Assembly (NCBI RefSeq): GCF_018861905.1
Contig: NZ_JAHLDU010000003.1
Span: 1-64,000, forward strand
Source: Clostridium sp. DSM 17811
GTDB taxonomy: Bacteria > Bacillota > Clostridia > Clostridiales > Clostridiaceae
Direction of reading: 5' to 3'
Length of the DNA stretch: 64,000 nucleotides
Every line of letters begins with the position of its first letter. Position 1 is the first letter of the stretch. The position numbers were made by a program, and so were the translations under genes. Shown here one piece after another: positions 29,665 through 37,119 of this stretch. The notes under the pieces were generated by a model. It saw nothing but the letters and a program-made list of their open reading frames with translations. It made no database searches and had not been told where the DNA came from.

Positions 29665-29690
29665 AGGAATTATAATTCTTTTGTCGAATT
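29665..29690 (+). promoter_or_regulatory. Sigma-H type promoter of spo0A overlapped by a 0A box
   Basis: AGGAATT (29665-29671) and GAAT (29686-29689) are separated by 14 bases, matching the sigma-H -35/-10 pattern. The stretch TTGTCGAA (29681-29688) contains TGTCGAA, the Spo0A-P binding core, and overlaps the -10. This fits the known autoregulation of spo0A at the onset of sporulation. Confidence 0.7.
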
Positions 29691-29737
29691 AATATTTGTT
29701 AAGATATGGGAATTTATTTATAAAGGGGAGTTAGAAT

Positions 29738-30553
29738 ATGGAAGAACCAAGAATTAGTGTTCTTATTGCAGATGATAATAAAGAATTTTGTAATATTTTA
29801 AATGATTATTTGCTAAGCCAAAGAGATATTATGGTTACAGGTATTGCAAAAGATGGAATAGAGGCTCTTAAGCTAATAAAAGAGAGAAAACCTGATCTAG
29901 TAGTATTGGATATAATAATGCCACATTTAGATGGTCTTGGGGTACTTGAAAGATTAGGCAGTATGGATCTTAATCCAATACCTAAAATAATAGTTTTATC
30001 TGCAGTGGGGCAAGATAAAATAACACAAAGGGCTATAGCGCTCGGAGCAGATTACTATGTAGTAAAACCTTTTGATATGGAAGTTTTCACAAAACGAATA
30101 AGGCAGATGTTTAACAATACGATTTCTAGTGATAACAGTAAAAAATCAATTTCTTTTATTGATACAACTGAAACAAGGAAAATCAACCGCAATGAACCTA
30201 TGGACCTAGAAGCTGAAATAACAAATATAATACATGAAATTGGAGTGCCAGCCCATATTAAGGGGTATATGTATTTAAGAGAAGCAATTACTATGGTAGT
30301 AAATGATATTGAACTTTTATCTGCAGTGACAAAGGAATTATACCCATCTATTGCTAAAAAGTTTAATACTACTGCTAGTAGGGTAGAGAGAGCAATAAGA
30401 CATGCTATAGAAGTAGCATGGGGACGTGGTCAAGTTGAAACCATAAACAAAATATTTGGTTATACCGTTCATAATGCTAAAGGTAAACCAACTAATAGCG
30501 AATTTATAGCGATGGTTGCTGATAAGCTAAGATTACAAAATAGAGTTAGCTAA
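29738..30553 (+). CDS. spo0A: Sporulation master regulator Spo0A
   Basis: 271 residues: a CheY-like receiver with acidic pocket DDN near residue 10, phosphorylated Asp in [12 protein letters not shown] (about 57) and the conserved Lys in VVKPFD, then the Spo0A C-terminal DNA-binding domain with the recognition helix around [17 protein letters not shown]. The phosphorylated dimer controls entry into sporulation. AAGGGGAG precedes the ATG. It is the last chromosomal gene before the prophage. Weak inverted repeats at 30560-30630 may terminate it. Confidence 0.97.
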   Translation: MEEPRISVLIADDNKEFCNILNDYLLSQRDIMVTGIAKDGIEALKLIKERKPDLVVLDIIMPHLDGLGVLERLGSMDLNPIPKIIVLSAVGQDKITQRAIALGADYYVVKPFDMEVFTKRIRQMFNNTISSDNSKKSISFIDTTETRKINRNEPMDLEAEITNIIHEIGVPAHIKGYMYLREAITMVVNDIELLSAVTKELYPSIAKKFNTTASRVERAIRHAIEVAWGRGQVETINKIFGYTVHNAKGKPTNSEFIAMVADKLRLQNRVS

Positions 30554-30722
30554 AACAGCTTATATCAACGGTTAAGAGGTAATTCCCATACCGACTAATT
30601 ATTAAAACTCCTTTTGGGATTAGCTTGAAATTATTTTCTGAATCTATAAATATTTATTTTAGAATACAACAGACTTTTCTATTTATTGGGTGTGCTAACC
30701 AACAATAGGGAGGTCTATTATT

Positions 30723-31709
30723 ATGGAAAAAATTGATATGCAAATTGATGAATTTATGAATTATTGTCAATCTAAAAACTTATCACGAAAAACATTAATG
30801 TCATATGAGCAAACTTTGAGATTATTTGCAAGGTATTTATTGGATACTGTAAAAGTCATAGATGCAACAAAATTAACAGAAAAGATGTTTAGAGAATATA
30901 TTGTGTCTCTGAAAGAAAGAGGTAAATATTCCGTAGTTGCAGAGGAGAAATCTAAAAAAACGAATAATCCACAAAACAGAAAAGACTTAGGGAAAAAAAT
31001 ATCAGTTTCTACAATTAATAATTATACAAGGAACATTAAAGTTTTTTATGCGTTTTTGCTTGAACAAAGTTTTATAAAAAAGAATCCTTTGACAAATATC
31101 AAGAGTATAAAATGTGATAGGAAGCCGAAAGAATTTATTGAAGATATGGAAATTATAAAATTATTAAAAAGTATGGATAATTCGAAATTCCATGAGTATC
31201 GAGATAGTATTATAATTCAAACATTACTTGATACAGGGACTCGTATTAGTGAGACATTAAGTATATTAGTTCAGGATTTAGATTTAGCTAATAGGTCAAT
31301 CTTATTACAAGCAGAGAATACAAAAGGCAGTAAACATAGATATGTGTATTTTAGTCAGGAATTACAAAAGGAATTAAGAAGATGGTTACAATATAAAGAC
31401 AGATATGTAGAATCTAATTATTTATTCCCAAGTGTAAAATGTAATAAATTACAAATAGGAAGTTTTGAAACTAATTTAAGACAATATGGACAAAGAATAG
31501 GAATTAATATTCATCCCCATCAATTAAGAAATAATTTTGCTAAAAGATTTTTAATGGCAGGTGGAAATTTATTTACTCTAAGTAAAATATTGGGACATTC
31601 TGACATTTCCATAACGACAAATTCCTACTTAGACCTTAGCGATGACGATATAAGAAAATCTTATCAAGCATTTAGTCCTTTAGCCAATATGCGAAAGGCA
31701 GGTAAGTAA
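30723..31709 (+). CDS. Tyrosine recombinase / integrase (1)
   Basis: 328 residues with an N-terminal SAM-like core-binding domain (residues 1-120, with a charged insertion) and a complete catalytic domain. Visible residues are Arg in DTGTRISETL, Lys in NTKGSKHR, the HPHQLRNNFA box (HxxR), His in LGHSDIS and the nucleophile in TTNSYL. GGGAGG precedes the ATG. It lies only 170 bases from spo0A, at the left edge of the prophage, so it is a candidate integrase. The presence of two other recombinases leaves open which one catalyses integration. Confidence 0.85.
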   Translation: MEKIDMQIDEFMNYCQSKNLSRKTLMSYEQTLRLFARYLLDTVKVIDATKLTEKMFREYIVSLKERGKYSVVAEEKSKKTNNPQNRKDLGKKISVSTINNYTRNIKVFYAFLLEQSFIKKNPLTNIKSIKCDRKPKEFIEDMEIIKLLKSMDNSKFHEYRDSIIIQTLLDTGTRISETLSILVQDLDLANRSILLQAENTKGSKHRYVYFSQELQKELRRWLQYKDRYVESNYLFPSVKCNKLQIGSFETNLRQYGQRIGINIHPHQLRNNFAKRFLMAGGNLFTLSKILGHSDISITTNSYLDLSDDDIRKSYQAFSPLANMRKAGK

Positions 31710-31710
31710 T

Positions 31711-32124
31711 ATGACTAATTATACTGTTATAGATAATAATTTAATCATAGATACAGACCTTCCCGACAGTGCATATAGGCTTTATAATTTGATGCTGTCA
31801 ATGGCATATGGAGAGAAAGATACTTGTTATCCAAGCATTAAATATCTTGCTGAGAAACTTAATAAGAGTGTTAAAACTATAGGTAGAAATTTAAAAATAC
31901 TTAAGGAAAAAGGGCTAATAATTTCAAGACGTAGAGGAAGTATTTCCAACATATATACACTTGTTAAGAAAACTATGCAAGTAAAAACTGAGAAGTTAGT
32001 TAATAAGTTGAAAAGTAAATTTACTAAGCCGAAATATGCTGAAAAACGAAGTGCGTTTAACGATTATGAACAAAGAGCTTATGATTTTGATGAACTGGAG
32101 AAGAAATTATTAGGATGGGATTAA
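31711..32124 (+). CDS. Winged-helix protein, replication-initiator-like
   Basis: 137 residues. Residues about 15-75 (DLPDSAYRLYNLML ... CYPSIKYLAEKLNKSVKTI ... LKEKGLIISRRR) form the winged helix seen in phage and plasmid initiators and conjugative-element regulators. The C terminus ends in NDYEQRAYDFDELEKKLLG, a tail shared by many clostridial mobile-element helix-turn-helix proteins. It starts one base after the integrase stop and is probably co-transcribed with it. Function (replication or regulation) is not settled. Confidence 0.65.
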   Translation: MTNYTVIDNNLIIDTDLPDSAYRLYNLMLSMAYGEKDTCYPSIKYLAEKLNKSVKTIGRNLKILKEKGLIISRRRGSISNIYTLVKKTMQVKTEKLVNKLKSKFTKPKYAEKRSAFNDYEQRAYDFDELEKKLLGWD

Positions 32125-32284
32125 AATAAAAAAAGGCATCCAAAACAGGACACCTTCAAGAGTTATTAATCTGTACTGGAATATAGATTAATTTAGACTC
32201 AAAACTAAATATTCAACTACAGTTATTATAACCTTTATCTTGAAAAAATGAAAGATGATTAGGTTTATTTGTTGTGTAAAATTT

Positions 32285-32311
32285 TAGACATACAAATATG
32301 TAGGTCTTTTT
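32285..32311 (+). terminator. Weak intrinsic terminator
   Basis: ACATA-CAAA-TATGT hairpin (32288-32301) followed by a T-run at 32307-32311. Only five base pairs, so the call is tentative. Confidence 0.35.
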
Positions 32312-32398
32312 GTCGTTCAAATAATTATTTTTAATTAATATTTGTTGAGATAAAATCTATAAATTGTATATAATGAATACTAATTAAAGATAATTATA

Positions 32399-32442
32399 GT
32401 GATATAGTATTGCTATGTATGTAAAATACAATACTATATCAC
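32399..32442. repeat. Perfect 14-bp inverted repeat
   Basis: GTGATATAGTATTG (32399-32412) is followed 16 bases later by its exact reverse complement (32429-32442). It lies in the gene-free stretch 32125-32970, which also holds AT-rich runs with an 8-bp inverted repeat (CATAATTA / TAATTATG) near 32587-32613. I find no protein-coding evidence there. Could be a terminator, operator or recombination site. Confidence 0.6.
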
Positions 32443-32686
32443 ATGATAGGACATTTAGATTATATCTGTTAAGACTTCTATTAGAATAGAGTTAGGACAA
32501 GCATTACAGCCAAATAACTACAAGGTAATAACTAATTTAATTAATATATATTAGTTAATTAGAATTCATTTAAATTTAGTTGAATCATAATTAACCTTAA
32601 TTAAATTTAATTATGAAATCTTAATATAGAAAAGGTGATTACAATACTTGTAAATGGATATTGTTTAAAATAGAATTACAAAAAAT

Positions 32687-32726
32687 AGAAATACTACACT
32701 AAGAGGATATCATGTGCAGTATTTCT
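32687..32726. repeat. Interrupted inverted repeat
   Basis: AGAAATACT-a-CAC (32687-32699) pairs with GTG-c-AGTATTTCT (32714-32726): 12 pairs with one A/C mismatch, 14-base loop. It has no T-run, so it is not an obvious terminator. Confidence 0.5.
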
Positions 32727-32973
32727 AATCTATTTCCGTATCAAGGATTGGTATATTTAAATTATAGACAATTTTTTAATTTTTATTCACTTCATTAACA
32801 ATATAAGATATATATTTTTTTTCTTTATGTTTAAGCCTTTTAAATTCATAATACAGTAATTCACATACATTAGGTTAACATGGTTGGAATGATACCATAT
32901 GACTTGTTAAATAGGACTATATTAGGGTAGTGGGGCGTATTAAACGTTCTAATTTAATTTAGTATTCTTTATA

Positions 32974-33626
32974 AAGTACGTACTTGGCACATGCCAGCAC
33001 TCTGAGAAAAAAGTCGTTTAATTCTCATTAAGTTATTACCGACCGATTTAAAAATCGAGTGGTTTAGGAAGTCTATCTCTACATATTCAAAATTGCATTC
33101 TTTATATGATCGTATATATCAATTGATAGTCACTATCATTACACATAGAACGTTTGTTCGTGTTTTATGTTCGTATTTAATTAGGTGTTTTACCGTGGCG
33201 ATAACCGCATGCCTTCATATTCTTGCAATTTCATTAAGAGAAAACAATAAATTATGGTTTCAGAATTTGAATTATGTATGTAGCTCAAAGTTGAGCTGCC
33301 AGATGGTGGTAAACCATAAGATTATGGTTTCGGAAAGGCGATTTCCATTCCACATATGTGGCACAAGTTTGCCACTAGAAGTTTAGCCCAATATTATGAC
33401 CCCCATTTAGGGACAGACCTGCACCCCACTTTTTAGCTAACCATAATATTATGGTTACTGAGCGAAGAATTTTGCTTAGGCCAATATTGGCAAAGGTTAC
33501 TGAGTGCGGAAAAGTCCGCTTTCTAAATGTCGGCATAAGTTTGTCGATTAGATATGTAACCCATATGATACCCTAGAACGAACTTTAAGAATAGGACATG
33601 TAATTACTCTGATATTGGCTTAAAGT
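32974..33626 (+). ncRNA. Candidate large structured RNA (ROOL/GOLLD-like) in the prophage
   Basis: About 650 gene-free bases, locally GC-richer than the flanks, hold many short perfect hairpins. These include GAGAA/TTCTC (33004-33026), CGATTT/AAATCG (33050s), TGATAG/CTATCA (33124-33138), AGCTCAA/TTGAGCT (33282-33297), GGAAA/TTTCC (33332-33346), GTGGCA/TGCCAC (33358-33375), a 9-bp hairpin at 33458-33479, GCCAATATTGGC (33480-33491), GCGGA/TCCGC (33506-33519) and TCTAA..TCGGCA/TGTCGA..TTAGA (33522-33552). Longer-range helices are GGTTAC/GTAACC (33495-33561) and ACTTTAAG/CTTAAAGT (33582-33626). G-U pairs in three hairpins are legal only as plus-strand RNA. Size, density and prophage location resemble ROOL and GOLLD RNAs; class membership is inference. 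Confidence 0.6.
33242..33457. repeat. Three copies of a 19-20-bp palindrome with core ATAA..TTATGGTT
   Basis: Copies at 33242-33260 (AAACAATAA/TTATGGTTT), 33311-33330 (AAACCATAA/TTATGGTTT) and 33438-33457 (TAACCATAAT/ATTATGGTTA). Each is followed by C(A/G/T)GA-type sequence, and a fourth GGTTACTGAG without the left arm is at 33495. Within an RNA they would be repeated hairpins or alternative pairings; as DNA they would be protein-binding dyads. Confidence 0.65.
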
Positions 33627-33818
33627 CCCTCCTCCTACCTTTCATAAAAGCAAAAAATATACCGTAATAACATAGTTCGCCTATGGTCACAATTCTCATT
33701 ATTTCCATATAATAAACATTGACAATAAAACCATATTGTAAGCATTAATACATATTTCTATAAACAAAATCTAAGACTAATTATATTGATTACTTAAAGA
33801 GTGGAGGGAGAGATTAAA

Positions 33819-34049
33819 TTGCAACACGAAAATATAGCAGATTTAGCGGAGATAACTCAAGAACAATTAGATAAAATAGAACTTGATATGTCTGTTGGTG
33901 AAATAAAAACTATATATAAGGACATGAATTATAGAATCAGTCTATTTAAAGAAAGTCCCAAAAAAATGCATAGATCTATTGAACGATATGGAACAATACC
34001 TTTCCCAGAGCTATTTAAGGAAATGGTAAGAATAGTGTATCCGAGCTAA
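33819..34049 (+). CDS. Small protein of unknown function preceding the serine recombinase
   Basis: About 76 residues, acidic N-terminal half and basic C-terminal half; two or three helices are likely (DLAEITQEQLDKIE, VGEIKTIYKDMNYRISLF). The start is taken as TTG at 33819 because GGAGGGAG sits 8 bases upstream; an in-frame GTG at 33801 would overlap that site. It is 12 bases from the recombinase gene and presumably co-transcribed, so it might be an accessory or directionality factor, which is a guess from position only. Confidence 0.6.
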   Translation: MQHENIADLAEITQEQLDKIELDMSVGEIKTIYKDMNYRISLFKESPKKMHRSIERYGTIPFPELFKEMVRIVYPS

Positions 34050-34061
34050 AGGAGAATTATT

Positions 34062-35606
34062 ATGGTTAAAACAAAAGTTAAGCAATTAGTAGGTGTATAC
34101 GCGCGTGTGTCCACCGATGACCAACATACAAGTATAGAAAATCAACATATAATATTCTATAAATGGATAGAAGAAAAAGGTTACGAACTATTTAAAATAT
34201 ATACAGACGAGGCTATTTCAGGTACAAAGGGAATCAAGAGGTTAGAGTGGCAGAGACTATTACAAGATGGTAGAGATAAAAAATATAATATTCTTGTGGC
34301 CAAGAGTTTTAGTCGTTTCGGAAGAAATCAAAGAGAAACTTTGGATGCTATTAAGGACTTAAGAGCTGTTGGAATTAGAGTAATATTTATAGAAGATAAT
34401 TTAGACAGTCTAAAAGATGCTAATAACTTTGGATTGTTCGCGTGGTTAGCTGAACAGGAGGCACAAAGAACTTCCGAAAGATTAAAACTTATATGGGAAG
34501 GATTTAATAAAGATGGTAGGTTACATGTTTGTTTACCTCCATTTGGATATGATTATGATTTAGAAACTAAAAATTATATAATAAATTATAATGAGTCTGA
34601 ATGGGTTAGACAAATATTTAGTTGGTATCTACAAGGATATGGATTTAATAAAATTGCTACTATGTTAAAAGAAAAAGAAGTTGCTACTAAAAGAGGTGGA
34701 GTATGGGCTAGTAATACTGTTCGATGTATGATATCTAATGAAGCTTATATTGGAACTCTAGTGCAAGGATATACTCGTTCTATAGATGTAACAATGACCG
34801 AACGAGAAAAGATTCCCGAAGATCAGCGATATCGTCATGCTAATAATCATACTCAAATTATTGATGATGAAATATTTTATAAAGTCCAGGATATTTTAGC
34901 TGAGAGATCTAGTAAGGCTAAAGGCTCTTATGCAAAGGTAAAATCTAGACATAGTAATGCTTCATTATACTCCAACTTATTAGTTTGTGGTGAATGTCAA
35001 GGTACCATGTCTATCAAGAGAAAGAAAGCATTACAAGATTATAAACCATTCTATAACTGTATGACTTATGACTTAAAAGGAATCAAGAGCTGCGGGCATA
35101 AAAGCAATTTCTTATGGGAAGATGTAATATCAACTTTTGTAAGAAATAATCTTGAGGACATTGCTAGAAATGATTTTAAAGAGCTTAAGCAAATATTTAA
35201 AGATAGAAGAACATCTTCTAGACCAAAATCTGTAGAAGAAGAATTAAAAGATATGGATAAAAAAATAGAACAGTATCTTAAATTGTCTATGGATTTAATG
35301 ATGAATCATGGAAAGGGACTAGTAGGAGATACTCAATTGAAATTACAAAATGAGACAATAGAAAAGAATCTATCATCATTAATTTCTAAGAAAGAAGAAT
35401 ATGAAAAAATCCCAAAAGAGATAATTAAAAATAATGATGAAATTGCAATAATTAATTCAGTAAATAATTTACTGGCGATCCCGAATGAGGAGTGGACAAA
35501 TAGTATATTGAAGGTAGTCATAGAGAAAATCGTGAGATTTATTGATGGAACTATAGATATTAAATTTAAGTACTTAAATAGTAAGGATGGAACATCTTTT
35601 ACTTAA
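34062..35606 (+). CDS. Large serine recombinase
   Basis: 514 residues. The N-terminal resolvase domain has the nucleophile Ser in GVYARVSTDDQ and the catalytic arginines in FSRFGRNQRE and RTSERLK. It is followed by the recombinase domain (about 160-270), a zinc ribbon with CGECQGTM ... C ... CGHK, and a C-terminal coiled coil. These enzymes integrate and excise phages with attP/attB and no host DNA bending. AAAGGAG precedes the ATG. The preceding ROOL/GOLLD-like region and this gene form the left arm of the prophage. Confidence 0.92.
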   Translation: MVKTKVKQLVGVYARVSTDDQHTSIENQHIIFYKWIEEKGYELFKIYTDEAISGTKGIKRLEWQRLLQDGRDKKYNILVAKSFSRFGRNQRETLDAIKDLRAVGIRVIFIEDNLDSLKDANNFGLFAWLAEQEAQRTSERLKLIWEGFNKDGRLHVCLPPFGYDYDLETKNYIINYNESEWVRQIFSWYLQGYGFNKIATMLKEKEVATKRGGVWASNTVRCMISNEAYIGTLVQGYTRSIDVTMTEREKIPEDQRYRHANNHTQIIDDEIFYKVQDILAERSSKAKGSYAKVKSRHSNASLYSNLLVCGECQGTMSIKRKKALQDYKPFYNCMTYDLKGIKSCGHKSNFLWEDVISTFVRNNLEDIARNDFKELKQIFKDRRTSSRPKSVEEELKDMDKKIEQYLKLSMDLMMNHGKGLVGDTQLKLQNETIEKNLSSLISKKEEYEKIPKEIIKNNDEIAIINSVNNLLAIPNEEWTNSILKVVIEKIVRFIDGTIDIKFKYLNSKDGTSFT

Positions 35607-35840
35607 CGGGCTTACTTATTAAGCTGGTTCCCATTAGTGGTGAACGGTAACGAAACAGATTGTTTAAACCATTATAATCCTAAGACACACAATTACATAC
35701 ATTCAATAGAACAATGCCTTGTAGACTCTCACAGACAGTTAAAAACATACTATAAAGTACTGATATATACTTAAATAATATTAATATTATATGATCTATA
35801 GAATACAATTTATATAAGATTAATATATGAGGAGAGGTTC

Positions 35841-36044
35841 ATGAGGCATGGAGGTAATGTGGATGGTCTTGGCTTTTTAGTATTTCCGATACTTGTAATA
35901 GTAGGCATTTTTTATGCAGTATGGTATGGAGCAAAATTACTATATTTTCTAATATGCATACCATGCGTATTGATAAAAAGAACATATGAAAAAATAAAGA
36001 ATAAGAATAAAATTATTGCACCTGAAGTTAAAGTTGATCTATAA
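35841..36044 (+). CDS. Small membrane protein, unknown function
   Basis: 67 residues with one or two hydrophobic helices (LGFLVFPILVIVGIFYAVWYG and LLYFLICIPCVLI) and a lysine-rich tail. AGGAGAGG precedes the ATG. The 234-base gap before it (35607-35840) contains a 7-bp hairpin around GTTCCCATTAGTGG (35630s) and AT-rich sequence, no other gene. Confidence 0.6.
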   Translation: MRHGGNVDGLGFLVFPILVIVGIFYAVWYGAKLLYFLICIPCVLIKRTYEKIKNKNKIIAPEVKVDL

Positions 36045-36056
36045 AATTACAAACAA

Positions 36057-36096
36057 GAAAAAAAGATACTGTAATCATTACAATATCTTTTTTTCT
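36057..36096. terminator. Bidirectional intrinsic terminator
   Basis: GATACTGTAA-TCA-TTACAATATC (36065-36087) with an A-run on its left and T-run on its right. It has a G-U pair if read leftward and an A/C mismatch if read rightward, so it is better as terminator of the leftward repressor operon, whose last stop codon lies in the hairpin. Confidence 0.7.
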
Positions 36097-36290
36097 TCTA
36101 TATATCTTCTATAATTCTGCATCCTTGACCTGGTCATTTTAATTGGATTAAGTTTTGCAGCAATATCACTTATCAATTGACGCATCTCTAAATCTTTCCA
36201 ATTCTCAGAAATTAATTCTGAATTACTCATAACAGATAATCTTAAGGTATTTAATAATCCTTTTAATGTTTTAGTTTGTTCATCTGTCAT
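36078..36290 (-). CDS. Small protein downstream of the repressor, unknown function
   Basis: 70 residues, basic and helical (LKGLLNTLRLSVMSNSELI ... MTRSRMQNYRRYIEEKK). The ATG at 36290 overlaps the stop of the preceding leftward gene (ATGA), so the two are translated as a pair. No family recognised; it may modulate the repressor encoded upstream. Confidence 0.6.
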   Translation of the reverse strand: MTDEQTKTLKGLLNTLRLSVMSNSELISENWKDLEMRQLISDIAAKLNPIKMTRSRMQNYRRYIEEKKIL

Positions 36291-36511
36291 AGTTTTACCC
36301 AATCAATTTTATAACCAATAATGTTAGCAATTTCTTTAGATTCACTATATTTAATAGTACCTCTACTTAACTTATTACTTAAATTCTGAGGAGTAGTTTC
36401 TTTATAATCAGCTTCAGTAATATGTCTGTTATTTATTTCCCTTACAATATCTGATATAGTCCATCCACTCAATGCTATATATGCTTTTATTTCATTTCTA
36501 ATGTCTCCCAA
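36287..36511 (-). CDS. Putative Cro/CI-type repressor
   Basis: 74 residues. The N-terminal IRNEIKAYIALSGWTISDIVREIN and TPQNLSNKLSRGTIKYSESKEIANIIGY show the arrangement of an extended XRE-like helix-turn-helix as found in small phage and conjugative-element repressors. The start is TTG at 36511 with AGGAGGTG upstream. It is transcribed leftward from the divergent operator region (36534-36640), the position of a lysogeny repressor. Confidence 0.65.
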   Translation of the reverse strand: MGDIRNEIKAYIALSGWTISDIVREINNRHITEADYKETTPQNLSNKLSRGTIKYSESKEIANIIGYKIDWVKL

Positions 36512-36533
36512 GTTAACACCTCCTATTAATGAT

Positions 36534-36640
36534 ATTATACTCTATAGTTTCATTATATGCAATTACAAATATTTTTATTCATTATAGTGTTGACATTTGA
36601 AACTACAGGGTGTAATATACAACTATAGAGTTTCAAGTAA
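36534..36640. promoter_or_regulatory. Divergent prophage promoters with three operator-like elements
   Basis: Rightward promoter: TTGACA (36590-36595), 17-base spacer, TAATAT (36613-36618). Leftward promoter: TATAAT (complement of 36534-36539), 17-base spacer, TTGCAT (complement of 36557-36562). A related element lies in each spacer: TGAAACTATAGAGT on the minus strand at 36539-36552 and TGAAACTACAGGGT at 36598-36611. A third, AACTATAGAGTTTCA (36621-36635), sits at the rightward start site. This is the layout of a lysis/lysogeny switch. Confidence 0.75.
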
Positions 36641-36661
36641 ACCAAAACTAGGAGGGAGCGA

Positions 36662-36766
36662 ATGAGTATATATGTGTTATTCACTTACTGTGATTGCTGT
36701 AAATTAAATAACATAGATCCAACAGCAAAAGGATTATTTATTTATAAAAAGAATAACTGGAGGTAG
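36662..36766 (+). CDS. 34-residue cysteine-containing protein, first rightward early gene
   Basis: A 34-codon reading frame starting ATG 9 bases after GGAGGG and ending just before the next gene's ribosome site. It contains a YCDCCK cluster (three cysteines), a hint of metal binding. It is the first frame after the rightward early promoter. Too small for homology judgement. Confidence 0.5.
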   Translation: MSIYVLFTYCDCCKLNNIDPTAKGLFIYKKNNWR

Positions 36767-36770
36767 AAGT

Positions 36771-37013
36771 ATGTATGATATAAAAAATATTTCTAACATT
36801 AAAGGGTACGACACAATTTCTAAAAACCAAAAAATGTTTAATGGATTCTTAGGTCGTTTTCTTCAAAGTTGGGGAATGGATGCTAGAGAGAATATAGTAC
36901 CAATCTCAATAAAATTTGTAAAAGATAACTCAGGAAAATATTTAAGATTTGATTATGAATTCTATGGTAAAAAAGAGTGGTTACATGTTACTTCTGTAAA
37001 TAATTGGTATTGA
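36771..37013 (+). CDS. Early phage protein of unknown function
   Basis: 80 residues, mixed alpha/beta, basic; ends in a beta-rich segment (ISIKFVKDNSGKYLRFDYEFYGKKEW). GGAGGTAG lies before the ATG and overlaps the preceding stop, so the two early genes are coupled. No family recognised. Confidence 0.55.
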   Translation: MYDIKNISNIKGYDTISKNQKMFNGFLGRFLQSWGMDARENIVPISIKFVKDNSGKYLRFDYEFYGKKEWLHVTSVNNWY

Positions 37014-37044
37014 GAAATAACAATTTATATAATTAAAAAGTATG

Positions 37045-37106
37045 TTGACAGTTCACAAAATGCGATATATAATATATATAAAGTTAATAAGTTAACTGTT
37101 CACATA
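37045..37106 (+). promoter_or_regulatory. Second phage promoter with repeated operator
   Basis: TTGACA (37045-37050), 17-base spacer and TATAAT (37068-37073), an excellent sigma-A promoter. CAGTTCACAAA (37049-37059), partly in the -35, recurs as CTGTTCACATA (37096-37106) near the start codon of the downstream repressor-like gene, suggesting autoregulation by that protein. Confidence 0.65.
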
Positions 37107-37119
37107 TGGAGGTGTGTAT

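Noticed and set aside
30554-30722. A tRNA or tmRNA gene as attachment site next to spo0A.
   Set aside because: No cloverleaf arms or T-loop sequence can be found in this gap.
33093-33386. 97-codon open frame on the plus strand in the hairpin-rich region.
   Set aside because: No ribosome site, no family resemblance, and it runs through perfect hairpins and repeated palindromes, so an RNA gene fits better.
33242-33561. A CRISPR array as explanation for the repeated palindromes at 33.2-33.6 kb.
   Set aside because: Copies are diverged, unequally spaced (about 69, 127 and 50 bases) and no cas genes are present.
33600-33660. Leftward ribosome-site-like AGGAGGAGGG near 33626-33640.
   Set aside because: No open frame of useful length follows on the minus strand.
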